DNA of 64,000 nt from UBA2030 sp049969475 (GTDB lineage Bacteria; Bacteroidota; Bacteroidia; Bacteroidales; TTA-H9). Below the pieces are notes generated by a model. The model was not told where the DNA came from. It worked only from the letters and a program-made list of their open reading frames with translations, and searched no databases. The translations under genes were made by a program, and so were the position numbers. Of this stretch, positions 34,024 to 43,080 are shown one piece after another. The stretch covers positions 1-64,000 of the forward strand of contig JBMFOU010000003.1 in the NCBI GenBank assembly GCA_049969475.1, in the 5' to 3' direction. Numbering within the stretch: position 1 is the first letter of the stretch; every line of letters starts with the position of its first letter.

Positions 34024-35086
34024 AAGGAACTATCAACCATTCAAAGAGTTTCTCAATAAATGGGCGTTTTTTCCATTTTTCATAGTCAAAGGGTACAGAC
34101 TCGGCCAAGGTATCATTAACATGTGCCATAAGCTTAACGGTTAACCTTTTATCGCTGCCCACCAGAACAATTTCATGCTGAAAGCGAAAACTTCGATAGT
34201 CGAAGTTGGGAGAACCAAAGGCAAAAATGCGATTATCCACCAACATCAGCTTAGAGTGGAGATTCTGAGGGGTGTACATAAAAAACTTAACCCCTTTCTC
34301 AGCCATAGGCCCCAGGTACTTGTTGCGCAGAATATCAACCAGGCGTACATCAGAATGCCAGGGGAGTATAATTTCCACGTTTACTCCCCGTTTTACTGCC
34401 CGTATTAAAGCCATTCTTACCAAAAAACTGGGCAGGAAGTAAGGGGTTTCGATAATAATACGCCGGCGAGCCGATCGAATGAGGCGGACAAAGCGCTTTT
34501 TAATTATCTGCCGGCTAATGGATGGTACATCGCGTAAAATCTCAAAACCTTCGTAGAAGATGGGGGTTGTAAGCTCTGGGTTATAAGGACGGTAGCTATC
34601 GTAGAGGTCGAACATGGAGAGGAAAACGCCTTTAAAAACCCCGGCCAGTCTTCCTTCCATGCGAACGATTAGCTCACGCCACACCACGTTGTAATCGGTA
34701 ATATTGGCAGAACCCAAATACAAAATATTCCCGTCGATCACAACTATTTTGCGATGATTGCGCCGATGACTGCGCGTCAGATAATCGAGCCTGAAACGGA
34801 ACTTTTCAAAAAAACGAACCATGCCACCTGCTTGTGTCAGCGGCTCAAAAAAGCCTGGATTGGGCGAAGTACCCCACGAATCAAGCAAAATCTTTACTTC
34901 AACCCCTTCCTTGCATTTTTTTGTTAGTGCATCTCTGAATCGCTCTCCCAGACTATGGTAGCTGAAACGGTAAAATTCCAGATAAATATATTTTGTTGCA
35001 TGTTCGATATCGTAAAGCAATGCGTTATAAAAGCGCAAAGTATCATCATAAACGGAATATCGGGTTACAGCCCTTTCGTCATCCAT
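34007..35086 (-). CDS. Phospholipase D/cardiolipin synthase-family protein without N-terminal membrane anchor
   Basis: 359 residues with two HKD motifs: H111-R-K113-IVVI-D118 and H277-S-K279-LMLV-D284, each followed by the usual GSANITD or GSPNFDYR segment. Both catalytic sites are intact. Bacterial ClsA proteins have two N-terminal transmembrane helices, which are missing here; the only hydrophobic stretch is at the extreme C-terminus (WLIVPFRFLL). It could be a ClsB-type cardiolipin synthase or another phosphatidyltransferase. It starts 11 bp after the LytTR regulator gene on the same strand, so it is probably the last gene of that signalling operon. Confidence 0.85.
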   Translation of the reverse strand: MDDERAVTRYSVYDDTLRFYNALLYDIEHATKYIYLEFYRFSYHSLGERFRDALTKKCKEGVEVKILLDSWGTSPNPGFFEPLTQAGGMVRFFEKFRFRLDYLTRSHRRNHRKIVVIDGNILYLGSANITDYNVVWRELIVRMEGRLAGVFKGVFLSMFDLYDSYRPYNPELTTPIFYEGFEILRDVPSISRQIIKKRFVRLIRSARRRIIIETPYFLPSFLVRMALIRAVKRGVNVEIILPWHSDVRLVDILRNKYLGPMAEKGVKFFMYTPQNLHSKLMLVDNRIFAFGSPNFDYRSFRFQHEIVLVGSDKRLTVKLMAHVNDTLAESVPFDYEKWKKRPFIEKLFEWLIVPFRFLL

Positions 35087-35097
35087 AATTTCCCGGA

Positions 35098-35859
35098 TTA
35101 TTCAGTACCAGCCGACCTGCCGAGGGCATCGAGCACCTCCGACCTTTTCCGAAAAGAAACCGGCACACGGCTTCCATCAGCCAATATCAAGACTTGCTCG
35201 TTCTTCAAAAAACTCTTTACAAACGCAATATTTACAATATGTTGTTTATGTGTGCGTATAAAACCCTTGGGAATAAGTTCTTCTTCTAATTTATTGAGAG
35301 TTTTAGCCAAGCGAATGACCTCTCCCGTTACCAATAAAATATTGCAATAGTTGCCGTCGCCGCTAATTCTCATGATTTCATCTGCAAACAGGCGTCTGAC
35401 CACTTGGTTGGTTTTCAGAAGCACAGTTTCTCTATCCCGATTACCAGGTTGGTATAAATTACGTAGGGTTTGCAGACCCTGGTTAAATTTTTCCAGGCTT
35501 AAATGATGCCGTGCCCTTTGAATACTTGTAACCAATTCTTGAGAATCCACAGGCTTTAACAAATAGTCGATGGCGCTGCGCCTAATGGCCTGTACAGCAT
35601 ACTCCTCATACGCCGTTATGAAGATTACTTTAAATGGAAGGGGTAATTCAAATTTGTCGAGCAAATCAAATCCACTACCATCGGGGAGCTTTATATCGAG
35701 CAAAACCAGGTCGGGTTGGGTAGCATGAATAATTTCCCAGCCCGATTTTACGCTATCTGCCTCACCCACAAGCTGAAAATCGGTAAGATGACTACGACCC
35801 ATACCAATTATGGCTTCCCTGGCTAATTTCTCATCATCAACTACCACAACTCTTAGCAT
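35098..35859 (-). CDS. LytTR-family response regulator
   Basis: 253 residues. The receiver domain (1-120) has acidic pocket D8, D9, phosphoacceptor D55 in LVLLDIKLPDGSG, T82 and K102 in YLLKPVD, all intact. The LytTR DNA-binding domain spans about 150-250 (FIRTHKQHIVNIAFV, DGSRVPVSFRKR). It is the expected output for the HisKA-5 (LytS-like) kinases encoded just upstream. A 105-bp gap separates it from the kinase pair and holds two -7-like elements (35881-35888 and 35953-35960), so it may have its own promoter. The start is the ATG giving MLRVVVVDDEKLAR. Confidence 0.94.
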   Translation of the reverse strand: MLRVVVVDDEKLAREAIIGMGRSHLTDFQLVGEADSVKSGWEIIHATQPDLVLLDIKLPDGSGFDLLDKFELPLPFKVIFITAYEEYAVQAIRRSAIDYLLKPVDSQELVTSIQRARHHLSLEKFNQGLQTLRNLYQPGNRDRETVLLKTNQVVRRLFADEIMRISGDGNYCNILLVTGEVIRLAKTLNKLEEELIPKGFIRTHKQHIVNIAFVKSFLKNEQVLILADGSRVPVSFRKRSEVLDALGRSAGTE

Positions 35860-35880
35860 AAAAGGCCTTTTTCTGCCAAA

Positions 35881-35888
35881 CGAAATTA
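35881..35888 (-). promoter_or_regulatory. -7-like element before the response regulator
   Basis: Minus strand TAATTTCG (one mismatch to TAnnTTTG), 22 bp before the ATG. Confidence 0.3.
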
Positions 35889-35952
35889 CAAATACTTTTT
35901 CAACCCGAATTTAATAAAAAATTATTGCTGGCTTTAACCCTCAGTTTATCAA

Positions 35953-35960
35953 CAAAATTA
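35953..35960 (-). promoter_or_regulatory. -7-like element just after the degenerate kinase gene
   Basis: Minus strand TAATTTTG matches the consensus exactly but lies 94 bp before the regulator ATG. It could give the regulator a separate transcript. Confidence 0.35.
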
Positions 35961-35964
35961 AGGC

Positions 35965-37998
35965 TCAGGTTGGAAATGCAAAAGAAATCCTGAATATTAC
36001 CGATTTATCTGCCTCCTCGCGTTCAACGGCAAACGTTCCATGGCTACCGGATAAAAGGCTTCTATTAATAGTATCAAGTCGCTGAAGGGTTAAGTCTAAA
36101 ATTCTATCAATTTTAGGATTTAGGTATAAATCCTTCGAAGGATCGGGTACATCAAAAAATTGCAACTTGATTTCTTGAAGAATAAATGATTGCTTCAAGG
36201 AAAAAACTAGACTCGCATGAATAGCACTGTGCTTCTGTACCTCAGAAGAATAAATAATTTGCTCGAGCACTGGATGACAAAAAAACGGAGGAATAACGTA
36301 ACGGTTTCCGAGTAATTCTGGAGGTACCTTTAACTCGTAGGAAAATCGATTGCCCAGCCAGATCTGCTGAAGTTGGAAATAATTTTCCATAATTGCAACC
36401 TCTTTGTCCACTGGGTGGAAATCTACCTGGGGGGAAGCCATAATAACCCTGATGAGCCGGGCAAAAGAAGACAGATAGCGCCCGGCCTCCTCGTTTTTAC
36501 CACTTCTAATGATATTTTTTATTGCAACCAGCGAATTAAAAATAAATATGGGACTCAAGTTGGTTACCAATATTTTACGCTTAATCTCCAGCAGTTGCAA
36601 ATCGCTTTCCCTTTTTCGGTTTTTCAAGGCTAACGAAAAAGCAACAATAACTAAAACTCCAACAAAAATGATAAGAACCATCAACCAAAGATTAGCTCGA
36701 ATTCTGGATTTAAGGCTAGTAATTTCCTGAGTAGTTCCGAATATTACAATTTTGGAAACCAGCATTTTCTTCTGATTCTTCATCAACCGGCTGGTAAGCT
36801 GATTTTCGAAGTAGTTTGCATTCCTGAGATGCAAAAGGGCATTTTTAAAATCCCCTAGCATGAAGTAATAATCTGCCATTTCTGTAGAGGCCCTCTCCTG
36901 GTCGGGCACATAGTGGGCAGTATGAGCCAGGTCGAGGGCTTTTTGCAAATAATAGGGAACTGAGTCGTATTGGTGGGCCTTACGTAAAGCTATAGCGTAA
37001 TTTACGTAAACACTTATTATAGGAATCTGATAACCAACTGCTTCTCTTAAACGCATAGCCTTTCGCTGAAAGACAAGGGCTTCATCGTTTTTCTCCTCTT
37101 GTTGAAGATAATGGGCAATCAGATTATAAATATTGGAAGCTTCTAGCCCCTGTTTTTTCCCCATAGCCTTAATACCAGCTTCATTAAGGATTTTTATCGC
37201 CTGTTCTTTTCGACCATCATGGTAATAAATTTCAGAGAGCGTTCGTGAAATCCCCAGTTGCGTTAAAACAGCTGCTTGTTTAGGCATGTATTTCAGACCA
37301 ATGTTGTAAATACCCCTTGCCATTTGGGGCCGTCCACTCCGGGCTAGCTGGCTTGCATTCATTTGGCAGATTTGAACATATATCAACGAATCTTGAATGT
37401 ATGGCAAATAGCTTATTCTCAGCAACTTAAGGTATTGATTATATTGTTCTGCCAACCCCAGCCTATCAAAATGTCGTGCAATGGTAATGAGAACCCTGGC
37501 TCGGCCATTCAAATCATTGCTCTGCTCATAAATATCCCAGCCTTTACTCAAATAATCAATTGCCTGATCGCTTTGGTCGGTTAAAAAAAGATTGTCGGCG
37601 ATTTTTACGTAAATGATGGCTTGTCTTTGTGGTAAGTTACTTTTTGATGCAAGTCTCGCTGCTTCAAGAAAATATTGCGTAGCTGTATCGAACCCTGCAT
37701 TCATATAACTCACCAAACCTTTCAAATAATATACCTCACCAAGCAATGCTGTGTCATGAGCAAACTCTGCCTTTTTTAGAATGGTATTTATAACAAGAAT
37801 AGCAGTATCACGATTGTAATATAATAAATTTTCCGCCCGCTCCTTTTCTTTAAAGTAAACGATGTTTCCAAGCGAGTGAGAACTTTCGGGTAATGGATTC
37901 TCTAAATCCTTCCCTGAGGAATTGGGAGCATACGCGTAGTTGCCTGCCATGATCAGAGTGGCCCATAAGTAGCTTAATAAAGTAAGCAATATTCTCAT
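35965..37998 (-). CDS. TPR-containing degenerate histidine kinase (pseudokinase)
   Basis: 677 residues, same architecture as its neighbour: N-terminal signal or anchor, TPR sensor (about 50-400), one transmembrane helix (about 436-458) and a LytS-type kinase region. The kinase signatures are broken. The phosphoacceptor motif NPHFIFN reads SPIFIFN (482-488), so isoleucine I484 replaces the histidine. The N-box IPPLLTQPFVEN reads IPPFFCHPVLEQ (569-580), so asparagine becomes Q580. The DxGxG and GLG nucleotide boxes are absent. It should neither bind ATP normally nor autophosphorylate, yet the ORF is intact and overlaps the active kinase gene by 4 bp (ATGA), which suggests a retained role as heterodimer partner or regulator. 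Confidence 0.88.
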   Translation of the reverse strand: MRILLTLLSYLWATLIMAGNYAYAPNSSGKDLENPLPESSHSLGNIVYFKEKERAENLLYYNRDTAILVINTILKKAEFAHDTALLGEVYYLKGLVSYMNAGFDTATQYFLEAARLASKSNLPQRQAIIYVKIADNLFLTDQSDQAIDYLSKGWDIYEQSNDLNGRARVLITIARHFDRLGLAEQYNQYLKLLRISYLPYIQDSLIYVQICQMNASQLARSGRPQMARGIYNIGLKYMPKQAAVLTQLGISRTLSEIYYHDGRKEQAIKILNEAGIKAMGKKQGLEASNIYNLIAHYLQQEEKNDEALVFQRKAMRLREAVGYQIPIISVYVNYAIALRKAHQYDSVPYYLQKALDLAHTAHYVPDQERASTEMADYYFMLGDFKNALLHLRNANYFENQLTSRLMKNQKKMLVSKIVIFGTTQEITSLKSRIRANLWLMVLIIFVGVLVIVAFSLALKNRKRESDLQLLEIKRKILVTNLSPIFIFNSLVAIKNIIRSGKNEEAGRYLSSFARLIRVIMASPQVDFHPVDKEVAIMENYFQLQQIWLGNRFSYELKVPPELLGNRYVIPPFFCHPVLEQIIYSSEVQKHSAIHASLVFSLKQSFILQEIKLQFFDVPDPSKDLYLNPKIDRILDLTLQRLDTINRSLLSGSHGTFAVEREEADKSVIFRISFAFPT

Positions 37999-40061
37999 GG
38001 CATTTTCAATTTTATTAATGGGATAGAAAATTCTACACGAGTCCCTGGATAAACAGCTCCCGGATATCGATTGTCGCTAATGGAAAACTTAATCGGCTTT
38101 CCTTTCAATTCATGGTTCAAAATTTCAATTCTTTCACGAGTGATATTGATTCCCAATGACATATGGCCATTCTTTTGATGCGACCTATCGTTACGAGCAT
38201 TTTCAATGCCTTTTCCATTGTCAGCAATGGTTACTACCAACATTTCACCGGAAAGCGTGTATTTTACATGAATAAAGCCTTTACCTTCGATGCCTGAGAA
38301 ACCATGCTCGATGCTATTTTCTACAAAAGGCTGTGTTAACAAAGGAGGTATGGCTGTTTCGTTCATGTTGATTGACGGGTCGCACTCTATGAGAAAGTCA
38401 AACTTATCTTCAAATCTTAGTTTCTGTATTTTCAAATATTTACTTAAAACTTCAATATCTTCGCTCACACAAACAAAATCGCTTTGTGATGATACTAATA
38501 AAAGCCTGATTAAACTGCTGAAGTGCTCGAGAAATTGCACAGCCTCAAGCGATTTTTTCTGATAAATAAAACTTTGGATAGCTATTAAGGCATTAAAAAT
38601 AAAATGGGGATTCATCTGATAACGCAACAGTTCCTCTTTTACCTTGCTTCGCTTTTCTTTAAGAATGATTCGTGCACGCTGCCAGAAAAAAACCAAGAGT
38701 ATGAAAATAAAAAGAAATAATAACAATACCCCATACAAGAAAAAGGTATTTGTTTTGTATCTTGCCCTATTTTCTTCCAGCGCCCTCTTCATTTTTTCTT
38801 CCTCCAGACGACTGTATAGAGCAATAGCTCCATTATTGGCGATAATCTGATTAATTTTTCGCTCAGCCTCGGCTTTAAGCGCAAAATATTTGTAGGCATG
38901 TTGAAAATCGCCCTTGTTTTCGTAAGTTCTTGATAAATACGTACCAATGATATTGATAGCTCTATTACTCCCTATTTCGTTGGCCTTTTGCAAGCCTTTT
39001 TCAAACCAATAAATAGCACTATCGGGGTTGTTGTTCTGAAGAAATAGGGCTCCTAAATTAGTCATGGTATTGATAATTATGCCAGGAAACTTGAGTTTGT
39101 CCCTTAATTCCCTCACTTTATGATTTAGCAGTATACTCAAATCGCTGTTGCCTGTCTCGTAGTAAACATTGGCTAGCATGGTAAGAATGTCGGCCGAGGA
39201 ACGATGGAGCTGGAGTGCTGAAGTATTTTCATAAGCCCGATTGAGATATTCAATGGCCTGGTTAAATTTTTTCTGTGAAATAGCAATAGAAGCCATCTGC
39301 CTCAAAATAGAAGCTTCCAGCGATTTCTGATTGCCAGCTTTTGCCAATGGTAAAAGTTGCTGAAGAATAAGCTCGGCTGAATCTTTTTTACCGTCAGCGG
39401 AATATGCCTCAGCCAGTTGCTGCCGAATGGATATAATGAATGGAAGATACCTTTTTTCTTTACTTAAATCCGGGGCATTGCGTAAAACGTTAAAAGCTTC
39501 CCCCGAAAGTCCCACGGCACTGAGTTGCCTGGCCAAGGTTGAAATAATAAAGAGATGGCCCTCCTCATCACCAATGGTTCGGAAAATTTGATCGGCGGCA
39601 TCAAGATGGCGTAAAAATTCACCCCGGTCGCTGGTATTAACATAGTACATAGCAAGCCAGGTTAAGGCATAGGCCTTTGTTTTATAGTCCTCAGCTTTGT
39701 CAGCGTATTCAAGGGAACGTTCCAAAAGAATCCTGGCACTATCGCCCACATAACCAATAAAGTGAATCTGAGCCTCCATAAGGTATGTATTGGCCATTAA
39801 AGAGGCATTGTTGAGCTCAAGGGCTAATGACCTTGCATTCAGGATAGCTTTCTTGGCTTGATTATAACTTTTTTGTTGATAATACTTGGATAACTCGAGC
39901 CAATAGATAACTCTTTCCTCCTTACCACCGGCCGATTCAATAAGTTTGAGCAAACTATCTTCCCTTCGGTTATAAAAATAGAAACCGCGGAAATCTTCGC
40001 CTCTCAAGCTCGTTGAAAGCGTGCAGGCAAGTAATACCAATATTGAGGAGCGCCAGAACAA
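37995..40061 (-). CDS. TPR-containing LytS-type sensor histidine kinase (intact)
   Basis: 688 residues. The signal-like N-terminus is followed by a periplasmic TPR region (about 50-420), a transmembrane helix (441-461), the HisKA-5 motif NPHFIFN with phosphoacceptor H486, N-box FVENSIEHG (579-587, N582), G1 box ADNGKG (613-618) and G2 region (632-638). All elements for ATP binding and autophosphorylation are present. Partner regulator is the LytTR protein two genes downstream. The start codon is TTG at 40061; no ATG is available before the upstream in-frame stop. An exact -7 element lies at 40097-40105. Confidence 0.92.
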   Translation of the reverse strand: MFWRSSILVLLACTLSTSLRGEDFRGFYFYNRREDSLLKLIESAGGKEERVIYWLELSKYYQQKSYNQAKKAILNARSLALELNNASLMANTYLMEAQIHFIGYVGDSARILLERSLEYADKAEDYKTKAYALTWLAMYYVNTSDRGEFLRHLDAADQIFRTIGDEEGHLFIISTLARQLSAVGLSGEAFNVLRNAPDLSKEKRYLPFIISIRQQLAEAYSADGKKDSAELILQQLLPLAKAGNQKSLEASILRQMASIAISQKKFNQAIEYLNRAYENTSALQLHRSSADILTMLANVYYETGNSDLSILLNHKVRELRDKLKFPGIIINTMTNLGALFLQNNNPDSAIYWFEKGLQKANEIGSNRAINIIGTYLSRTYENKGDFQHAYKYFALKAEAERKINQIIANNGAIALYSRLEEEKMKRALEENRARYKTNTFFLYGVLLLFLFIFILLVFFWQRARIILKEKRSKVKEELLRYQMNPHFIFNALIAIQSFIYQKKSLEAVQFLEHFSSLIRLLLVSSQSDFVCVSEDIEVLSKYLKIQKLRFEDKFDFLIECDPSINMNETAIPPLLTQPFVENSIEHGFSGIEGKGFIHVKYTLSGEMLVVTIADNGKGIENARNDRSHQKNGHMSLGINITRERIEILNHELKGKPIKFSISDNRYPGAVYPGTRVEFSIPLIKLKMP

Positions 40062-40096
40062 TGATGTAAGAATTAAGCTGTTTTAAAATAGTATTA

Positions 40097-40105
40097 GCAA
40101 AAATA
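40097..40105 (-). promoter_or_regulatory. -7 promoter element of the kinase operon
   Basis: Minus strand reads TATTTTTGC, an exact match, 35 bp before the TTG start of the intact kinase gene. Confidence 0.5.
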
Positions 40106-40167
40106 AAAAAAATCCGAAGGAAATCCAGGGTAATATCTTTTTACAAAAGCTTTACTCCTGATTTGCC

Positions 40168-40176
40168 TAACTTTGC
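40168..40176 (+). promoter_or_regulatory. -7 promoter element for yicC
   Basis: TAACTTTGC, an exact match, ends 11 bp before the ATG at 40188 and overlaps an upstream TTG (40173), which rules that codon out as the start. Confidence 0.55.
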
Positions 40177-40187
40177 CCAAAAAACTT

Positions 40188-41066
40188 ATGATACAATCGA
40201 TGACCGGATACGGCAAGGTATCCTTTGAAGCCGGAGGTCGGAATATAACTATAGAAATCAGATCACTCAACAGCCGGCAAGCCGATATCAACCTACGATT
40301 GCCAAGTATTTTCAGAGAAAAAGAAAACGAATTGCGCGGTTTGATAGCTAACCGCCTCGATCGAGGGAAAATTGATGTCAACATCTCAGCTGCCAGCACC
40401 GATGTTAGTCATGTGCCCAGGCTCAATATTGAACTTGCCCGCAGCTACTACGAACAAATAAATAACATGGTAGATCTTCTTAAGCTGGATGCACGGTCTA
40501 CTGACTTTGTGAGTTTGCTTCTGCGCATGCCTGATGTGATGCAGAGCCCCGATGAAAGCATTCAACCTGAAGAATGGGAGACCTTAAGTAATCACATGAA
40601 TCAGGCTATTGATCTGGTCATTCAGTTCAGGCGGCAGGAAGGCGAAATCTTGCTACGCGATTTTACCCAACGAACCGAAAAAATTCTTCGTTTGTTGCTG
40701 GAGGTAGAAAAACATGAATCAGAGCGCATTGGCATTATCAGAACTAAGATACTTAAAGAGTTGGAAGCTCTTCCTTCTCAGGTTTCGTACGATAAAAATC
40801 GATTCGAGCAAGAAATGATTTACTGGCTCGAGAAAATCGACTTTACGGAAGAAAAAGTCCGACTTCGTAAGCACTGCCGATTATTTCTAGATACTATGCA
40901 AATGGAAAGTTCACAGGGAAGAAAACTGGGCTTTATTGCCCAGGAAATGGGCCGTGAGATAAACACCCTGGGATCGAAGGCCAACCATGCAGTCATTCAA
41001 CAACTCGTCATAGAAATGAAGGACGAACTCGAAAAAATCAAGGAACAACTGCTCAATATTTTATAG
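40188..41066 (+). CDS. YicC/YloC-family endoribonuclease
   Basis: 292 residues from the ATG giving MIQSMTGYGKVSFE. The N-terminal domain (about 1-155) carries IEIRSLNSRQADINLRLP. The C-terminal DUF1732 domain holds the near-invariant FEQEMIYWLEKIDFTEEKVRLRKHC and GRKLGFIAQEMGREINTLGSKA. YicC proteins are RNases that have been linked to small-RNA decay and stationary-phase survival. gmk follows 3 bp later, the common yicC-gmk order. Confidence 0.93.
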   Translation: MIQSMTGYGKVSFEAGGRNITIEIRSLNSRQADINLRLPSIFREKENELRGLIANRLDRGKIDVNISAASTDVSHVPRLNIELARSYYEQINNMVDLLKLDARSTDFVSLLLRMPDVMQSPDESIQPEEWETLSNHMNQAIDLVIQFRRQEGEILLRDFTQRTEKILRLLLEVEKHESERIGIIRTKILKELEALPSQVSYDKNRFEQEMIYWLEKIDFTEEKVRLRKHCRLFLDTMQMESSQGRKLGFIAQEMGREINTLGSKANHAVIQQLVIEMKDELEKIKEQLLNIL

Positions 41067-41069
41067 TTC

Positions 41070-41639
41070 ATGAACGGTAAAGTCATCATTTTTTCAGCAC
41101 CTTCGGGAGCTGGCAAAACTACCCTCGTAAAAGAAGTGATGCGCCAGATACCCGGGTTGGGTTTTTCGGTGAGTGCCACCAGCCGAAAGCCCCGGCCTGG
41201 CGAGGTGGATGGAAAAGACTACTATTTTATTACTGCTGAGGAATTTAAAAGCAAAGTTGAAAGGGGTGAGTTTGTAGAATGGCAGGAAGTGTATCCAGGT
41301 ACTTTTTATGGAACCTTGCACAGCGAGGTAAGGCGATTGTGGGACGAAGGCAAACATGTAATTTTTGATGTGGATGTGGTAGGAGGCACCAACCTCAAGC
41401 ATATTTTTGGGCCCAAGGCACTGGCAATCTTCATACAACCTCCCTCACTCGAGGTGCTCCGACAAAGACTAATACAGAGAGGAACCGACACTGCGGAAGC
41501 TATTGAAAAACGGTTAGCCAAGGCTAGTTACGAATTGGGTTTTGCAAAGGAATTCGATCGGGTTATTATCAACGACAGACTCGATATTGCTATTTCGGAA
41601 GCCCTTTTAGCGGTGCAAAGCTTTTTGCAGGAGGAATAA
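41070..41639 (+). CDS. gmk: Guanylate kinase
   Basis: 189 residues. It phosphorylates GMP to GDP with ATP. The P-loop is SAPSGAGKTT (9-18), followed by SATSRKPRPGEVDGKDYYF, the GMP-binding region, and the lid segment around RLIQRGTDT. Length is normal for a bacterial Gmk. Translation is probably coupled to yicC. No terminator is seen before gcvH, which has its own promoter. Confidence 0.96.
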   Translation: MNGKVIIFSAPSGAGKTTLVKEVMRQIPGLGFSVSATSRKPRPGEVDGKDYYFITAEEFKSKVERGEFVEWQEVYPGTFYGTLHSEVRRLWDEGKHVIFDVDVVGGTNLKHIFGPKALAIFIQPPSLEVLRQRLIQRGTDTAEAIEKRLAKASYELGFAKEFDRVIINDRLDIAISEALLAVQSFLQEE

Positions 41640-41700
41640 ATTCTGATGTTTTTTTTGAAATTTTTGCTTAAAGTATTGTAAAAACGCCCGATAAAAAACT

Positions 41701-41709
41701 TAATTTTGC
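41701..41709 (+). promoter_or_regulatory. -7 promoter element for gcvH
   Basis: TAATTTTGC, an exact match, 29 bp before the ATG at 41739; it overlaps an upstream in-frame TTG (41706), which therefore is not the start. Confidence 0.5.
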
Positions 41710-41738
41710 GCCCAACACCAAATTCAAAAATAACAAGC

Positions 41739-42122
41739 ATGAATATCCCGGAAAACCTCAAGTTCACGAAGGACCACGAATGGATAAAAGTTGAAGGGGA
41801 AACTGGTTATCTCGGCATCAGCGATTACGCGCAAAGCCAGTTAGGAGACATCGTTTTTGTAGAAGTGGAAACTGTTGGCGAAACCCTTGAAAAAGGAGAA
41901 AGTTTAGGCACCATTGAGGCTGTAAAAACTGTTGAAGATGTTTACATGCCCGTGAGCGCTGAAATTTTGGAATTTAACGAAAAACTCAAGACAAACCCTG
42001 ATTTGCTCAACAAAGACCCTTACGGTGAAGGTTGGATAGCTAAAGTAAAGCTGACCCAGCCGGCCGAACTAGGCGATCTGATGGATGCTAACGCTTATAA
42101 AGCTTACCTCGAATCGCTCTGA
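41739..42122 (+). CDS. gcvH: Glycine cleavage system H protein
   Basis: 127 residues from the ATG giving MNIPENLKFTKDHEW. The lipoyl-lysine is K63 in GTIEAVKTVEDVYMP. It carries the aminomethyl group between the P, T and L proteins of glycine cleavage, and in some bacteria serves as lipoate donor. None of the partner genes is in the window. Full length for the family. Confidence 0.96.
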   Translation: MNIPENLKFTKDHEWIKVEGETGYLGISDYAQSQLGDIVFVEVETVGETLEKGESLGTIEAVKTVEDVYMPVSAEILEFNEKLKTNPDLLNKDPYGEGWIAKVKLTQPAELGDLMDANAYKAYLESL

Positions 42123-42228
42123 TGCGGCAAGGTTTTTGTTAAATTTTTGATGATGAAGTCCCACTACATACTACAATGTGCATTTTGTGGGTTTATAAAT
42201 TGGGATAACCTTTAAAAAGACATACATC

Positions 42229-42909
42229 ATGATTGAGAAAAAAACACCCAAAGCTGACCTCGAAAACAAAAGAGGGCTATTCCTTGAAATAGGAATGGTA
42301 GTAGTATTAGCCCTTGTTTTGTTGGGGTTCGAGTGGAAAACCTACGATAAGCAAAAAGTAGAGATTTTCCAGCGTCAGGCATCAGATATCCCGGAAGAAA
42401 TGGTGGAGATTACCAAACAGGAAACACCTCCTCCCCAGGCACCACCTCCTCCCCAGGTCACAGTTCTTAATATTGTGGAAGATAACGTAGAAATTGACAA
42501 TGACTTCACAGTTGACGCCGAAGCAACCCAAACCACTCAGGTACAGGAATATGTGCCGGTGCAGAAGGCGGAAGAAGAAGTTATAGAAGAACAAGAAATT
42601 TTCCAAGTGGTTGAATCGATGCCCGAATTCCCTGGTGGAGAAGAAGCACGTATTCAATTCCTTCGCGATAATATCAAATATCCCCAGATAGCCCGTGAGT
42701 CTGGTATTCAGGGTGTTGTTTACGTTACCTTTGTGGTGGAACCCGATGGAAGGGTTACTGGTGTAAGGGTGCTTAGGGGAATTGGTGGTGGTTGCGATGA
42801 AGAGGCTGTTCGGGTGGTGAAAGCCATGCCCCGCTGGATTCCGGGTAAACAACGTGGTAAACCCGTCCGCGTTCAGTTCAACATGCCCATTAAATTTACG
42901 TTGCAATAA
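42229..42909 (+). CDS. TonB-family energy transducer
   Basis: 226 residues. One N-terminal transmembrane helix (about 17-37), a proline- and glutamate-rich periplasmic linker (about 65-75 PPPQAPPPP, then 105-128), and a C-terminal TonB domain (about 140-226) with ESMPEFPGGEEAR, YPQIARESGIQGVVYVTF and VRVQFNMPIKF. It passes proton-motive force from ExbB/ExbD to TonB-dependent receptors. exbB and exbD are not present. Several TonB paralogues per genome are normal in this phylum. A terminator follows. Confidence 0.93.
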   Translation: MIEKKTPKADLENKRGLFLEIGMVVVLALVLLGFEWKTYDKQKVEIFQRQASDIPEEMVEITKQETPPPQAPPPPQVTVLNIVEDNVEIDNDFTVDAEATQTTQVQEYVPVQKAEEEVIEEQEIFQVVESMPEFPGGEEARIQFLRDNIKYPQIARESGIQGVVYVTFVVEPDGRVTGVRVLRGIGGGCDEEAVRVVKAMPRWIPGKQRGKPVRVQFNMPIKFTLQ

Positions 42910-42927
42910 ACTTTCCTCAACATTCAC

Positions 42928-42966
42928 AAAAGGCCTTTTCCCCAAGGAAGAGGCCTTTTCTCTTTT
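42928..42966 (+). terminator. Intrinsic terminator after the tonB-like gene
   Basis: AAAAGGCCT (42928-42936) pairs with AGGCCTTTT (42951-42959), followed by CTCTTTTT. Confidence 0.75.
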
Positions 42967-43067
42967 TAAGATCAAACACTGATTGTTTAATCTTTTTAAC
43001 GGATAATAGTGGAAAAATATTTAAAAAAAAAGTTCATCCAAAGCATAGATAAAGGAAAAAATTTGAT

Positions 43068-43075
43068 TATATTTG
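43068..43075 (+). promoter_or_regulatory. -7 promoter element for the candidate RNA
   Basis: TATATTTG is an exact match. No clear -33 TTTG is present. Transcription would start near 43081. Confidence 0.4.
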
Positions 43076-43080
43076 TAGTG

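Noticed and set aside
35098..35859. LytTR regulator as the activator of the sigma-54-like hsp20 promoter
   Set aside because: It has no AAA+ domain, so it cannot open sigma-54 promoters; the activator would have to be elsewhere.
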